Below are positions 37,989 through 46,774 of a stretch of 64,000 nucleotides of DNA, piece by piece. Below the pieces are notes generated by a model, which worked only from the letters and a program-made list of their open reading frames with translations, was not told where the DNA came from and made no database searches. The position numbers and the translations under genes are program-made. Within the stretch, counting starts at the first letter, position 1. Each line of letters begins with the position of its first letter. This stretch comes from Flavobacterium xueshanense (GTDB lineage: Bacteria; Bacteroidota; Bacteroidia; Flavobacteriales; Flavobacteriaceae), in assembly GCF_900112975.1 (NCBI RefSeq), contig NZ_FONQ01000007.1:1-64000 (forward strand), read 5' to 3'.

Positions 37989-40094
37989 CTAACTAATATA
38001 ATTCCAAATATTTTTCTTTTTAGTCATTTCGATAAAAACAGCTCTTAAAGCAGCATGTTCCGGTTTTTGCAGCCCTGAATCTTCTTTCAAAAGTTTTAAA
38101 GCATAATTTCTGGCTAAAGCCAAAGTATCTCTGTCTCGAACCAAATCGGCAATTTGAAGATTTAAAACCCCGCTTTGTTGGGTTCCCATTAAATCTCCCG
38201 GGCCACGAAGTTTCAAATCTACTTCGGCAATTTCGAAACCATCGTTTGTTTGTACCATCGTTTCCATTCTGGTTTTACTATCAGAACTCAATTTATGGCT
38301 TGTCATCAGGATGCAATAACTTTGCTCCGCACCACGACCCACGCGACCACGAAGCTGATGCAGTTGCGATAATCCAAAACGTTCCGCACTTTCGATAATC
38401 ATCACACTGGCGTTAGGAACATTCACGCCAACTTCAATTACGGTTGTGGCAACCATAATATTGGTTTTCCCTTCCGAAAAACGTTTCATTTCAGCATCTT
38501 TATCCGCGGGTTTCATCTTACCGTGAAGAATGGAAATAGAATATTGCGGTAGTGGAAAATCTCTGGAAACACTTTCGTAACCGTCCATTAAATCCTTGAA
38601 ATCCATTTTCTCCGATTCTTGAATCAACGGATACACAATATAAATTTGTCTTCCTAAAGCGATTTCGTCCCGAAGGAATTTCCAAACCTTCAATCTGTTG
38701 CTGTCAAAACGATGAACGGTTTGAATTGGTTTTCGTCCGGGAGGCAGTTCATCAATAACTGAAATGTCTAAATCGCCATACAAACTCATCGCCAAGGTTC
38801 TGGGAATAGGCGTGGCGGTCATTACCAAAACGTGTGGCGGAATCACATTTTTCTTCCACAATTTAGAGCGTTGTTCTACTCCAAAACGGTGTTGTTCATC
38901 AATTACAGCGAGTCCTAAATTCTTGAATTTCACTTTGTCTTCCAGTAAAGCATGCGTTCCGATGAGAATATGTAACGTTCCGTTTTCCAGTTCTTCATGG
39001 ATAATTCTTCGTTGTGCTATTTTGGTAGAGCCCGTTAGGATTCTGATATTTATATTTAAAGTTTCAGCTAATTCGGATAAGCCAATAAAATGCTGGTTAG
39101 CCAAGATTTCCGTGGGCGCCATCAAGCAGGCTTGGAAGCCATTATCAAGCGCCAAAAGCATGCTCATAAAAGCCACAATTGTTTTTCCGGAACCTACATC
39201 GCCTTGCAGTAAGCGGTTCATTTGGGCGTTGCTACCCATGTCATTTCGGATTTCTTTGATTACTCTTTTTTGCGCACTAGTCAATTGAAAAGGCAAATGA
39301 TTGTGATAAAATTCATTGAAATTTTCGCCCACTGTTGCAAACGGATGTCCTTTTATTTTATGTTTCCGAATCAGGTTTTTTGTGATTAATTGCAATTGAA
39401 TAAAGAACAATTCTTCAAATATTAATCGGAATTTGGCTTTCGCCAAAACTTCAGCGCTTTTTGGAAAATGAATGTTGAATAAAGCCGTTTTTTTAGGAAT
39501 TAGCTTCAATTCGTTGATTAAATAATCCGGTAAGGTTTCCGTGAACAGCGCTTGTGTTTCCAAAAACAATTGTTCCATCAGTTTATTGATCACCCTGTTT
39601 GAAATCCCACGATTTGTCAAGGTTTCTGTCGAAGGATACACGGGTTGCATTGCAGAACGCAGACTTTTTTCATGCTCGCTCATCAATTCAATTTCCGGAT
39701 GTGCCATATTAAAAGTACTTCCAAAAGACGTGCATTTCCCGAAAATCACGCAAATTTCATTGAGCTTTAAACTCTCCCGAATCCATTTGTGACCTTGAAA
39801 CCAAACGAGTTCCATTTGGCCCGTATCATCTACAAAAGTCGCTACCAGTCGTTTTTGGTTTCGGCCAAATTCAACAGTTTTGATGTTGATGATTTTACCG
39901 ATAATCTGAACTTCGGCTATGTTATTCTGTAGTTCATTAATTTTGTAATACCGTGTTCTGTCAATGTATCTGTTTGGAAAAAAATTAACCAAATCTACAT
40001 ACTTATAAATTCCCAATTCCTTACGCAGCAATTCGCCCCGATTGGGACCAACGCCTTTGAGGTATTCAATGGGAGTGAGTAGGAGGTTTTGCAT
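37989..40094 (-). CDS. recG: ATP-dependent DNA helicase RecG
   Basis: Rescues stalled replication forks and processes Holliday junctions. The 701 residues show an N-terminal wedge/OB domain (about 60-150), Walker A in LLQGDVGSGKTIVAF, DEQHRFGVEQR as the DExH box, TATPIPRTLAMSLYGDLDIS, and the C-terminal helicase motifs VATTVIEVGVNVPNAS and QLRGRVGRG. Length is typical. It stands alone on the minus strand. Confidence 0.97.
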   Translation of the reverse strand: MQNLLLTPIEYLKGVGPNRGELLRKELGIYKYVDLVNFFPNRYIDRTRYYKINELQNNIAEVQIIGKIINIKTVEFGRNQKRLVATFVDDTGQMELVWFQGHKWIRESLKLNEICVIFGKCTSFGSTFNMAHPEIELMSEHEKSLRSAMQPVYPSTETLTNRGISNRVINKLMEQLFLETQALFTETLPDYLINELKLIPKKTALFNIHFPKSAEVLAKAKFRLIFEELFFIQLQLITKNLIRKHKIKGHPFATVGENFNEFYHNHLPFQLTSAQKRVIKEIRNDMGSNAQMNRLLQGDVGSGKTIVAFMSMLLALDNGFQACLMAPTEILANQHFIGLSELAETLNINIRILTGSTKIAQRRIIHEELENGTLHILIGTHALLEDKVKFKNLGLAVIDEQHRFGVEQRSKLWKKNVIPPHVLVMTATPIPRTLAMSLYGDLDISVIDELPPGRKPIQTVHRFDSNRLKVWKFLRDEIALGRQIYIVYPLIQESEKMDFKDLMDGYESVSRDFPLPQYSISILHGKMKPADKDAEMKRFSEGKTNIMVATTVIEVGVNVPNASVMIIESAERFGLSQLHQLRGRVGRGAEQSYCILMTSHKLSSDSKTRMETMVQTNDGFEIAEVDLKLRGPGDLMGTQQSGVLNLQIADLVRDRDTLALARNYALKLLKEDSGLQKPEHAALRAVFIEMTKKKNIWNYIS

Positions 40095-40265
40095 TTAATT
40101 TTTTTTTTGGCACGGATAAAACGGATTTGCTTCTCTCGACTTTGATCGAAATGACAAAACGCTGATTAAAACGGATTTTTAATTTGATGGAGCGAAGATA
40201 GTTTTTTGTTTGGAAATTTGGAAATGAGAATGTTTGGAAATCAAGTAGGAATATATAAGTACTGG

Positions 40266-41255
40266 TTAAGATTTAATGTCGTATTTTTTTCTAATATTAT
40301 TGAGTACAAAATTTAATTTTTCTTTGAGGTTTTGTAATGATTTATAAGTGTCAAAATCCAACCAGTAATACTTTATTCTCCGCTATAATTTTCTATAAGG
40401 TTCAATTCTTGAGAATATGGTTGTAGAAAGTAAATCCAGAAATCTTTTTCATTCCATTCTTCAATTTTAGCCAGAAATTTTTTTGACTTATGTATTGGTG
40501 ATTTATTAAGAATCACAATCGTTTTTTTGAAGGTTTGGTCAGCAAAATGATTCATAAAACTAATCATTTTATCAGAATTAAAAGTTGTTTCATGGCCTTC
40601 AAAGTAAAACTTGTTTTTAAAAGTCATTAATCCAATCACATTTAAATATTTTCCTTTAACAGAGTGTAATAATATCGAATTTTCTTTTGTTTGCCACACA
40701 TAAGGAACATTAGGAGTAAGTCCAAAATGACTTTGGTCTCCAAAATATAGGTCGATATATGCGGTGCCTTCCAATTTTTTCAGGCTTTCTATTTGCTCTT
40801 GTTTAAATTCAAATTGATTCTTGTTTCGTTTCCACTCTAAAGAACTTCGAGCTCTTTTCCACCTATAGCCTAGAATCTTTAAAAAAATTCTGAAAGGTCT
40901 TTTTGCAGATTATAATATTGTTCTGATCTTCAAAATAAATCAATGCATTTTTTAAATTCCTATTCTGAAGTTCTACTTTCTCTAAAACGTCTTTAAAATA
41001 GACTTTTAAACGGGTTTCAGCACCGCTTCCTTAGGCTATAATAAGGGAGTCAACCCTGATTTCGCTCCGACTATCATACCAACGTTTAATCGTTTTAAAA
41101 CTGACTTTAAAAATAGAATCCATGTCCTTTATCTTATGTCTTTGATATGATAAAACAAGGCATTGCCTACGTTTTCTTATAGTATTATTAGGGCTATTTC
41201 GAAGAAGGTATTCCAGTACCTCAATCTCTTTAATTTTTAGTGTTAGATATGTCAT
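40266..41255 (-). pseudogene. IS630-family transposase, multiply broken
   Basis: The minus strand reads as an IS630-type transposase in pieces. An N-terminal helix-turn-helix part (IRKRRQCLVLSYQRHKIKDM) runs to a stop at 41031-41033, and the same frame resumes with AETRLKVYFKDVLEKVELQN. A frameshift near 40870 follows, then YIDLYFGDQSHFGLTPNVPY (first Asp) and TIVILNKSPIHKSKKFLAKI, with Asn where IS630 enzymes have the second Asp (normally LDNAxxH). The frame breaks again at QELNLIENYSGE-stop, where LIExxWR is expected; the tail IKYYWLDFDTYKSLQNLKEK continues in another frame to 40266. No terminal repeats were identified. It is clearly dead. Confidence 0.75.
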
Positions 41256-41338
41256 AATGATAGAAATATTCGAAATTTATGAATTGTGAATAACAAAATA
41301 TGACATTATTTTATTTACTTAAGACTTTAATAGCAGCA

Positions 41339-41370
41339 CAAAAAGAAGGGCTGTTGTTTCCAACAGCCCT
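41339..41370 (-). terminator. Terminator after the OmpA-family gene
   Basis: AGGGCTGTTG and CAACAGCCCT pair around a four-base loop. On the minus strand the stem is followed by TCTTTTTGT. It lies about 40 bases after the stop of the gene at 41406. Confidence 0.85.
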
Positions 41371-41405
41371 CCAACTAACCAAACCAAAAACCCAACCTAA
41401 TCTTA

Positions 41406-42788
41406 CTATTTTTCGTAGGTCATTTTCAACTCTACTCTTCTGTTTTTAGCACGCCCTATAGCCGTTGCATTTGTAGCGATTGGTTTACTTTCTCCATAAC
41501 CAACTGCTGTAACTCTTGATCCGGAAACTCCTTTTTCCATTAAATAATTTTTAACAGATTCAGTACGTTTTTGAGATAATTCTAAATTTAAAGCATCGCT
41601 ACCATTGCTATCAGCATGTCCTTCGATAACTAAGTTAGAAGCACCATATTTATTGATGATATTAACTAATTCATCTAATTGAACTAATGAACCAACTTTT
41701 AATTTAGCACTATTGTTTTCAAAGAAAATTTTACTTCCTAAATAAGTTATTCTTTCAACATCTTGTTTTGTGATTTCAGGACATCCTTTGTTTTCCATAG
41801 TTCCTTTTACAGTAGGACAACGATCATCAATATCAGCTACACCATCACCGTCAGAATCTGGACAACCATTTAAACTCATTGGACCAGCAACATCTGGACA
41901 ACGGTCTAAATCATTAGTAATTCCATCTTTATCATTATCCATAGCACAACCAGTTGCATCTACTTTAGTTCCCAGTTTAGTATCTGGACATTTATCGTTT
42001 ACATCAGCAACTCCATCATTATCTGCATCTGGACAACCGTTTAATAATTCGGATCCTGCAACATCTGGACAAGTATCTAAATAATCAGCAACACCGTCTT
42101 TGTCTCTGTCTAACGGACAACCATTATTATCAACAATTACACCAGCCGGAGTTCCAGGACACGTGTCATTACGATCTGAAACACCATCATTATCAGCATC
42201 TTTTTTCTCTCCTAAATTGAAAGTCAAACCAGCCATGTGAGATAAATAAGCATCTTTTTTACCATTTATAACACCGTCTCTTCTGTCTTTGTTAGAAAAA
42301 CTAAATGTTTCTTGTAAATTCAATGTAATTACATCATTCAATCTGAAATTTAATCCACCACCCGCTGTAGGTAGTGCATAGTCAATTCTATCTTGATCAA
42401 AGTTTAATTCATTGTCAAATAACATAGCTCCAACACCCGCAAATGCATAAGGCCTTACAAAAGATTCAGGACCTGTCATGTTAAATCTTAAATTTAACGC
42501 AACCGAATTAAAATCGCTTTTAAAACTTCCTGAAGGACTGTTATTGTAACCAATGGTTCCTTTAGATGCTAAAAAGTTCAAATCGAAATAACGACCTAAA
42601 TATCTAGAAATGGAAACACCACCAAAACCGTAAAATGCTTTATCAGTTTTGTAAAAATTATTTCCTAAATCACCCTGGTATTGTGTTACACCACCATGAA
42701 GACCAACATTCCATTTCTTGTCCTCTGTTTGTGCTTTCGATATTAAAGTAAATGCTAGGCACGTACTTAATAATAGGATTTTTTTCAT
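41406..42788 (-). CDS. OmpA-family outer membrane protein with type-3 repeats
   Basis: Links the outer membrane to peptidoglycan. The 460 residues have a signal peptide (LLSTCLAFTLISKAQ) and an eight-strand barrel-like domain (about 25-195). A run of thrombospondin type-3 calcium-binding repeats follows (DADNDGVSDRNDTCPGTPAG and four similar units, about 197-335), then an OmpA peptidoglycan-binding domain with VIEGHADSNGSDALNLELSQ and RVTAVGYGESKP. It carries the shared 42-spaced promoter element found upstream of three other genes here, so it is likely stress-induced. Confidence 0.94.
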   Translation of the reverse strand: MKKILLLSTCLAFTLISKAQTEDKKWNVGLHGGVTQYQGDLGNNFYKTDKAFYGFGGVSISRYLGRYFDLNFLASKGTIGYNNSPSGSFKSDFNSVALNLRFNMTGPESFVRPYAFAGVGAMLFDNELNFDQDRIDYALPTAGGGLNFRLNDVITLNLQETFSFSNKDRRDGVINGKKDAYLSHMAGLTFNLGEKKDADNDGVSDRNDTCPGTPAGVIVDNNGCPLDRDKDGVADYLDTCPDVAGSELLNGCPDADNDGVADVNDKCPDTKLGTKVDATGCAMDNDKDGITNDLDRCPDVAGPMSLNGCPDSDGDGVADIDDRCPTVKGTMENKGCPEITKQDVERITYLGSKIFFENNSAKLKVGSLVQLDELVNIINKYGASNLVIEGHADSNGSDALNLELSQKRTESVKNYLMEKGVSGSRVTAVGYGESKPIATNATAIGRAKNRRVELKMTYEK

Positions 42789-42813
42789 TTTTATTTTTGT
42801 TACATTGTTTACA

Positions 42814-42878
42814 CAAAGGTCACTAACAGCGCAGGATTATTTGTTACAGAACTATGTCAATAAGTTGTATCATTCACA
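42814..42878 (-). promoter_or_regulatory. Activator box plus -7 box of the OmpA-family gene
   Basis: On the minus strand TGTGAATGATACAAC (42864-42878) is followed after exactly 42 bases by GACCTTTG (42814-42821). The gene starts 25 bases further on. No TTTG -33 box stands 19-21 bases before the -7 box. The same layout occurs upstream of dps, the DUF892 gene and the 64-residue membrane protein. Confidence 0.6.
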
Positions 42879-43106
42879 CATTTTGAAGCCTTTAGTTTTA
42901 CCAATTTAAGCAAAAATGTGAGTTAAATGAGAACACATAAAGCAAAAAAACCACCTAAAAAATTCTTTCTATTAACAGCTCAAGGAGACAGTTTTGAAAG
43001 TGTTTTTTAAATGGTTCTAAGTTGTTTAAAAAAAAGTGAAGCACTTTAATATATATACCATCGTCATAAAAGCAGAATGACACAGCATTTTCCTTTGACG
43101 TATTAG

Positions 43107-43229
43107 TCACTTTTGAGCATCTGTCTCTTCGATCAATTTATTTTCTTCAGCATATTTTCTAGCGGTTATTTTTCCAACTCTGCAATTACTTCTAGATGGT
43201 ACATAAACTTCTGATTCTAAATTTTCCAT
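43107..43229 (-). CDS. 40-residue small protein downstream of dps
   Basis: A minus-strand ATG frame of 40 codons that I do not recognise. The protein is charged and begins MENLESEVYVPSRSNCRVGK, with one Cys and a Lys/Glu-rich end. It starts 21 bases after the dps stop on the same strand, a normal operon spacing, and codon use looks like the neighbours. A role tied to Dps is only a guess from position. It could be a chance frame, but the spacing and ATG start support a real gene. Confidence 0.5.
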   Translation of the reverse strand: MENLESEVYVPSRSNCRVGKITARKYAEENKLIEETDAQK

Positions 43230-43250
43230 TAATATAATATTTTTTTTTAG

Positions 43251-43724
43251 TTATTCTAAATATCTTCTTAATGTCCAAGCCATTGTTTCGTGAGCTAGCA
43301 TCAAACCTGTTAAGAAATCAGCTGTTCCCGCATCATTGTTTTCATCAGCGCTTGCATTAACATCTTTTCTTAACTGAACAATTAGCGTTTCATGATCTTC
43401 TAATAATTCTCTAAGCATTTCTTTTTGACCCGGATACTGATTTGGAGATTCCTTGATAATCGTTAGCTCTGAAAACTCTTTCATTGTGCCAATTGTCTTT
43501 CCACCCAATTTGCTGATACGCTCTGCAGTTTCATCAATAGAAACTTCCAGCTGAGTATATTGTCCTTCAAACAATTTGTGAAGTTCCATAAAACTTTGAC
43601 CGGACACATTCCAATGAAATTTTCTTAATTTGATGTAAAAAGTCATTTCATTTGCCAAAATTGAAGACAAGATTGAAATGCTATTTTTTAAATGTGCTTC
43701 TGTAATTCCTATTTGAAGTTTCAT
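43251..43724 (-). CDS. dps: DNA-binding/ferritin-like protein Dps
   Basis: Oxidises and stores iron and protects DNA during starvation and oxidative stress. The 157 residues are one four-helix ferritin-like unit: KLRKFHWNVSGQSFMELHKL holds the ferroxidase His and VSIDETAERISKLGG the acidic ligands; LMLAHETMAWTLRRYL closes the fold. A short N-terminus without a Lys-rich tail suggests weak DNA binding. The promoter region has the shared activator box and -7 box. A 40-codon gene follows 21 bases downstream. Confidence 0.95.
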   Translation of the reverse strand: MKLQIGITEAHLKNSISILSSILANEMTFYIKLRKFHWNVSGQSFMELHKLFEGQYTQLEVSIDETAERISKLGGKTIGTMKEFSELTIIKESPNQYPGQKEMLRELLEDHETLIVQLRKDVNASADENNDAGTADFLTGLMLAHETMAWTLRRYLE

Positions 43725-43834
43725 ATTTTCTTAATTTTATTTGAATAATATTATCATTTTAAAAAATATAGTCTTTGTTCTACCATTAAAACATTTGGAG
43801 TTCGATTCCTGTTTACCGAAAGAATTCTACTGCA

Positions 43835-43899
43835 CAAAGGTCATTTTATTCATCAAAAAAAGTATTATAAAATTAGAAGAATAAGTTACATCTTTCACA
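43835..43899 (-). promoter_or_regulatory. Activator box plus -7 box of dps
   Basis: On the minus strand TGTGAAAGATGTAAC (43885-43899) precedes GACCTTTG (43835-43842) by exactly 42 bases. The predicted leader to the dps start is about 100 bases. The -7 box has the same sequence as that of the OmpA-family gene. The surrounding gap, 43725-44064, holds no gene. Confidence 0.6.
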
Positions 43900-44064
43900 C
43901 CTTTTTTTGTTTTAAAACAATGCTAATCAATATTTTTAAATATTTTATTTGTTTACTATTCATACTGCGATAAATTAAAAAAACAGCTTTTAAAATTTCA
44001 TCATCTTATATTTTAAAAATGTAATTTATGGCTGGTAATTTTAATTAAAAACTGAATCTCAGGA

Positions 44065-45126
44065 TTAGGCAATCGAAACTTCTTTGGATAAATAAATTTC
44101 TTGTACTGCCTGTATGAGTTGTACGCCTTCGCTAAAAGGTCTTTGAAAAGCTTTTCTACCCATAATTATTCCCGCTCCACCTGCTCTTTTATTTATTACA
44201 GCTGTTTTTACGGCTTCTGCCAAATCAGTTTCGCCTTTTGATTCTCCGCCGGAATTAATCATACTAATACGTCCTGAATAACAATTCATTACTTGATATC
44301 TGCATAAATCTATGGGATTTGAGCTGGATAACTTCGTATACATTTCCAGATTTGTTTTAGCAAATTGTATCGAACTAAAACCTCCATTATTGGTTGGTAG
44401 TTTTTGCTTAATGATATCGGCCTGAATAGAAACTCCCAAATAATTAGCTTGACCGGTAATGTCAGCCGCCGTATTATAATCGATGTTGTCTTTTATAAAT
44501 GCATCATTTCTGGAATAACACCAAAGAATAGTTGCCATTCCTAAAGTATGCGCTTCTTCAAAAGCCTTTGCCACTTCAATTATTTGCCTGTCGGATTCAG
44601 CTGAGCCAAAGTAAACGGTAGCTCCCACAGCCACAGCACCCATGTTCCAAGCATCTCGAACACTCCCAAACATGATTTGATCGTATTTATTGGGGTAAGT
44701 CATTAATTCGTTGTGATTAATTTTTACCACAAACGGAATTTTATGGGCATATTTTCTGGATAGCATTGCAAGACCACCCATAGTGGAAGCAACAGCATTA
44801 CATCCCGCTTCAATGGCTAACTTGACAATATTTTCCGGATCAAAATATATAGGATTCGGAGCAAAAGCACTTCCTGCAGTATGTTCAATTCCCTGATCAA
44901 CAGGCAAAATTGAAATATAGCCAGTGTCCGAAAGTTGGCCATGATGGTATAATTGTGTTAAACTCCGAATGGTTTGCCCGTTTCGATTGCTTTGTAAAAA
45001 AACATTATCGATATGGGAAGGATTCGGTAAATGAAGCTGATCTTTTGAAATTGTTTTACAAACGTGATTTAATAAAGCGTCTTTTTCATCTCCTAATAAA
45101 GCTAGCAATTGTGATACATCTTTCAT
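44065..45126 (-). CDS. fbaB: Fructose-bisphosphate aldolase class I, FbaB type
   Basis: Cleaves fructose 1,6-bisphosphate in glycolysis and runs backwards in gluconeogenesis through a lysine Schiff base. I start at 45126 (MKDVSQLLALLGDEKD), which matches the E. coli FbaB start; a further in-frame start at 45162 adds 12 unrelated residues. The 353-residue protein follows FbaB closely: GYISILPVDQGIEHTAGSAF, KLAIEAGCNAVASTMGGLAM, TGQANYLGVSIQADIIKQKL (probable Schiff-base Lys region) and VINKRAGGAGIIMGRKAF. It follows the ene-reductase gene by 63 bases, so probably one operon. Confidence 0.93.
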   Translation of the reverse strand: MKDVSQLLALLGDEKDALLNHVCKTISKDQLHLPNPSHIDNVFLQSNRNGQTIRSLTQLYHHGQLSDTGYISILPVDQGIEHTAGSAFAPNPIYFDPENIVKLAIEAGCNAVASTMGGLAMLSRKYAHKIPFVVKINHNELMTYPNKYDQIMFGSVRDAWNMGAVAVGATVYFGSAESDRQIIEVAKAFEEAHTLGMATILWCYSRNDAFIKDNIDYNTAADITGQANYLGVSIQADIIKQKLPTNNGGFSSIQFAKTNLEMYTKLSSSNPIDLCRYQVMNCYSGRISMINSGGESKGETDLAEAVKTAVINKRAGGAGIIMGRKAFQRPFSEGVQLIQAVQEIYLSKEVSIA

Positions 45127-45189
45127 TTTAATTACGCTTTTAAGAGTTTCTAAAAAAAACACTGATTAACAGCTAAAAATTTTTTGCAA

Positions 45190-46278
45190 TCAAATTTTAT
45201 AAAACTGATAATCAGTATATCCTATTTCATCTGCTGTGTAAAATAAATCCATATCGAGTTCCTCCGATAAAGGCCAATCATTTTGGAATCTTTCTACTAA
45301 ATCAGGATTATTAATGAAAGGTCTTCCAAAAGCTACAAGATCTGTAAGTCCGGATTCTAAAGCTGATTCGGCACTTTCTTTAGTATAACCACCGCAGGTA
45401 ATCAAGGTATTCTTGAAATTATGACGAATTAATTTTTTGATTTCCAAAGGAACTGCTGGAGCACCCATAGCGGAATGATCTACAAGATGAATGTAGGCAA
45501 TATCAAGTTTGTTCAGCTCTTTAGATAAATAGTCATAAGTAGCCTCAATTTCAGGATAATGTGGCATATCGCTGGCAACTCCGAAAGGCGATAGCCGTAT
45601 TCCGGTTTTTTCTTTTCCAATCGCTTTAGCAACGGCCGCAGCCACTTCTATTACAAATTTGCAACGGTTTTCTATACTTCCTCCATATTCATCTGTTCGA
45701 ATATTACTAACCGGTGAAAGAAATTCTTCTAATAAATATCCATTGGCAGCATGTAATTCTACGCCATCAAATCCTGCGAATAGCGCATTTTCAGCTGCAG
45801 AAATATATTCTGTTTTGGCGTGTAAAATATCTTGAAGGGTCATTTCATTAGGAACAACAAAATCTTGTAAACCATTTGCATCTGTCCACATTTGCCCAGC
45901 TGCTTTTACCTGAGAAGGTGCCATTATGTATGTGTCTTTTGGCATATTTAATGGATGGCTAATTCTTCCGGAGTGCATTAATTGAACTATTATCTTTCCT
46001 CCATTTTTATGAATGACAGCAGTAGTTTTTTTCCAGCCTTCTACTTGTTCAGCATTAAAAATACCAGGAATTCTAGCGTATCCTAATCCATTAGGCGAGG
46101 GTGATGTTCCTTCAGTTATAATAAGGCCGGCACTCGAACGCTGATTGTAATATTTAGCCATCAATTCATTAGGAACATTTCCAATCGCTCTGCATCGTGT
46201 CATTGGCGCCATCACAATTCTGTTTTTTAAATCGATGGAGCCTAATTTTTTTGGTGTAAATAATTCGTATGTTTTCAT
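45190..46278 (-). CDS. Old Yellow Enzyme family alkene reductase
   Basis: An FMN-dependent NAD(P)H reductase of activated C=C bonds and electrophiles, thought to detoxify reactive compounds. The 362 residues form a TIM barrel: NRIVMAPMTRCRAIGNVPNE, VQLMHSGRISHPLN, and DGVELHAANGYLLEEFLSPV with the substrate-binding His-Ala-Ala-Asn pair. TDLVAFGRPFINNPDLVER ends the FMN site. The sequence resembles NemA. It appears to head an operon with fbaB. Upstream, 46279-46774 holds a palindromic element. Confidence 0.92.
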   Translation of the reverse strand: MKTYELFTPKKLGSIDLKNRIVMAPMTRCRAIGNVPNELMAKYYNQRSSAGLIITEGTSPSPNGLGYARIPGIFNAEQVEGWKKTTAVIHKNGGKIIVQLMHSGRISHPLNMPKDTYIMAPSQVKAAGQMWTDANGLQDFVVPNEMTLQDILHAKTEYISAAENALFAGFDGVELHAANGYLLEEFLSPVSNIRTDEYGGSIENRCKFVIEVAAAVAKAIGKEKTGIRLSPFGVASDMPHYPEIEATYDYLSKELNKLDIAYIHLVDHSAMGAPAVPLEIKKLIRHNFKNTLITCGGYTKESAESALESGLTDLVAFGRPFINNPDLVERFQNDWPLSEELDMDLFYTADEIGYTDYQFYKI

Positions 46279-46602
46279 GTTTTTTAAGCTTATATTATTG
46301 ATATAAAGATACTTATATTTTATTAATTAAAAATATCTTTCAAAATAAAGTTGTGGTCTTGCAACATGGTTCTTAAGTTTTAAAAATCTTTGAGATATCA
46401 ATCGTTTCAAAAAATTTTTACTTACAGTTAGCTTTAATTCCGTTTCTATATGATTTTTATTATGTTTGGGAACTTTGATATTATACTTACAAAGGATGAA
46501 GTTTTAAACAGGTGTGGTTTTCATTAAAAAAATAATTTTAAACGAAATCCTTGCTAAAATTAAAAATTTATAGAAATTTTAAAATTTTTATTGAAAAATT
46601 AA
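46279..46602. other. Gap upstream of the ene-reductase gene
   Basis: AT-rich, without a gene. The minus strand has TATCTTTA (46304-46311), like a weak -7 box, and GTTGTGGTCTTGCAA at 46350-46364 resembles a degenerate form of the shared activator box, but the spacing is 38 rather than 42, so I do not count it. Confidence 0.4.
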
Positions 46603-46747
46603 GTTAGGCAACATTCTTTTTTTTATCCTGATTAACGGGTATCAAGCTCGTGTACCTATTCGTTGGTCATAGGCGGAAGATTGGAAAACCCCTATGTTCT
46701 TGATGCCGTTACGCCAATCTGGCAAATCAGAAAAAATGCTACCTAAC
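46603..46747. repeat. 145-bp imperfect palindrome, possible MITE
   Basis: The ends GTTAGGCAACATTCTTTTTT and (inverted) GTTAGGTAGCATTTTTTCTG match, and inner segments AACGGGTATCAAG and AACGGCATCAAG are again inverted copies. AAAATTA occurs just outside both ends (46595-46601 and 46748-46754), like a target duplication with one extra base on the left. It is more GC-rich than the flanks and has no coding potential. The nested symmetry fits a small non-autonomous element; a structured RNA or long terminator is the alternative. Confidence 0.5.
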
Positions 46748-46774
46748 AAAATTATATTTTTATTCTTATTAAAT

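Noticed and set aside
43770-43825. tRNA-like stretch with GGAGTTCGATTCC resembling a T-arm
   Set aside because: The flanking bases do not pair to form the T-stem or acceptor stem and no anticodon arm can be placed; at most a distant tRNA relic.
46304-46364. Possible fifth copy of the shared activator element upstream of the ene-reductase gene
   Set aside because: GTTGTGGTCTTGCAA resembles the box only loosely and the spacing to the TATCTTTA box is 38, not 42.
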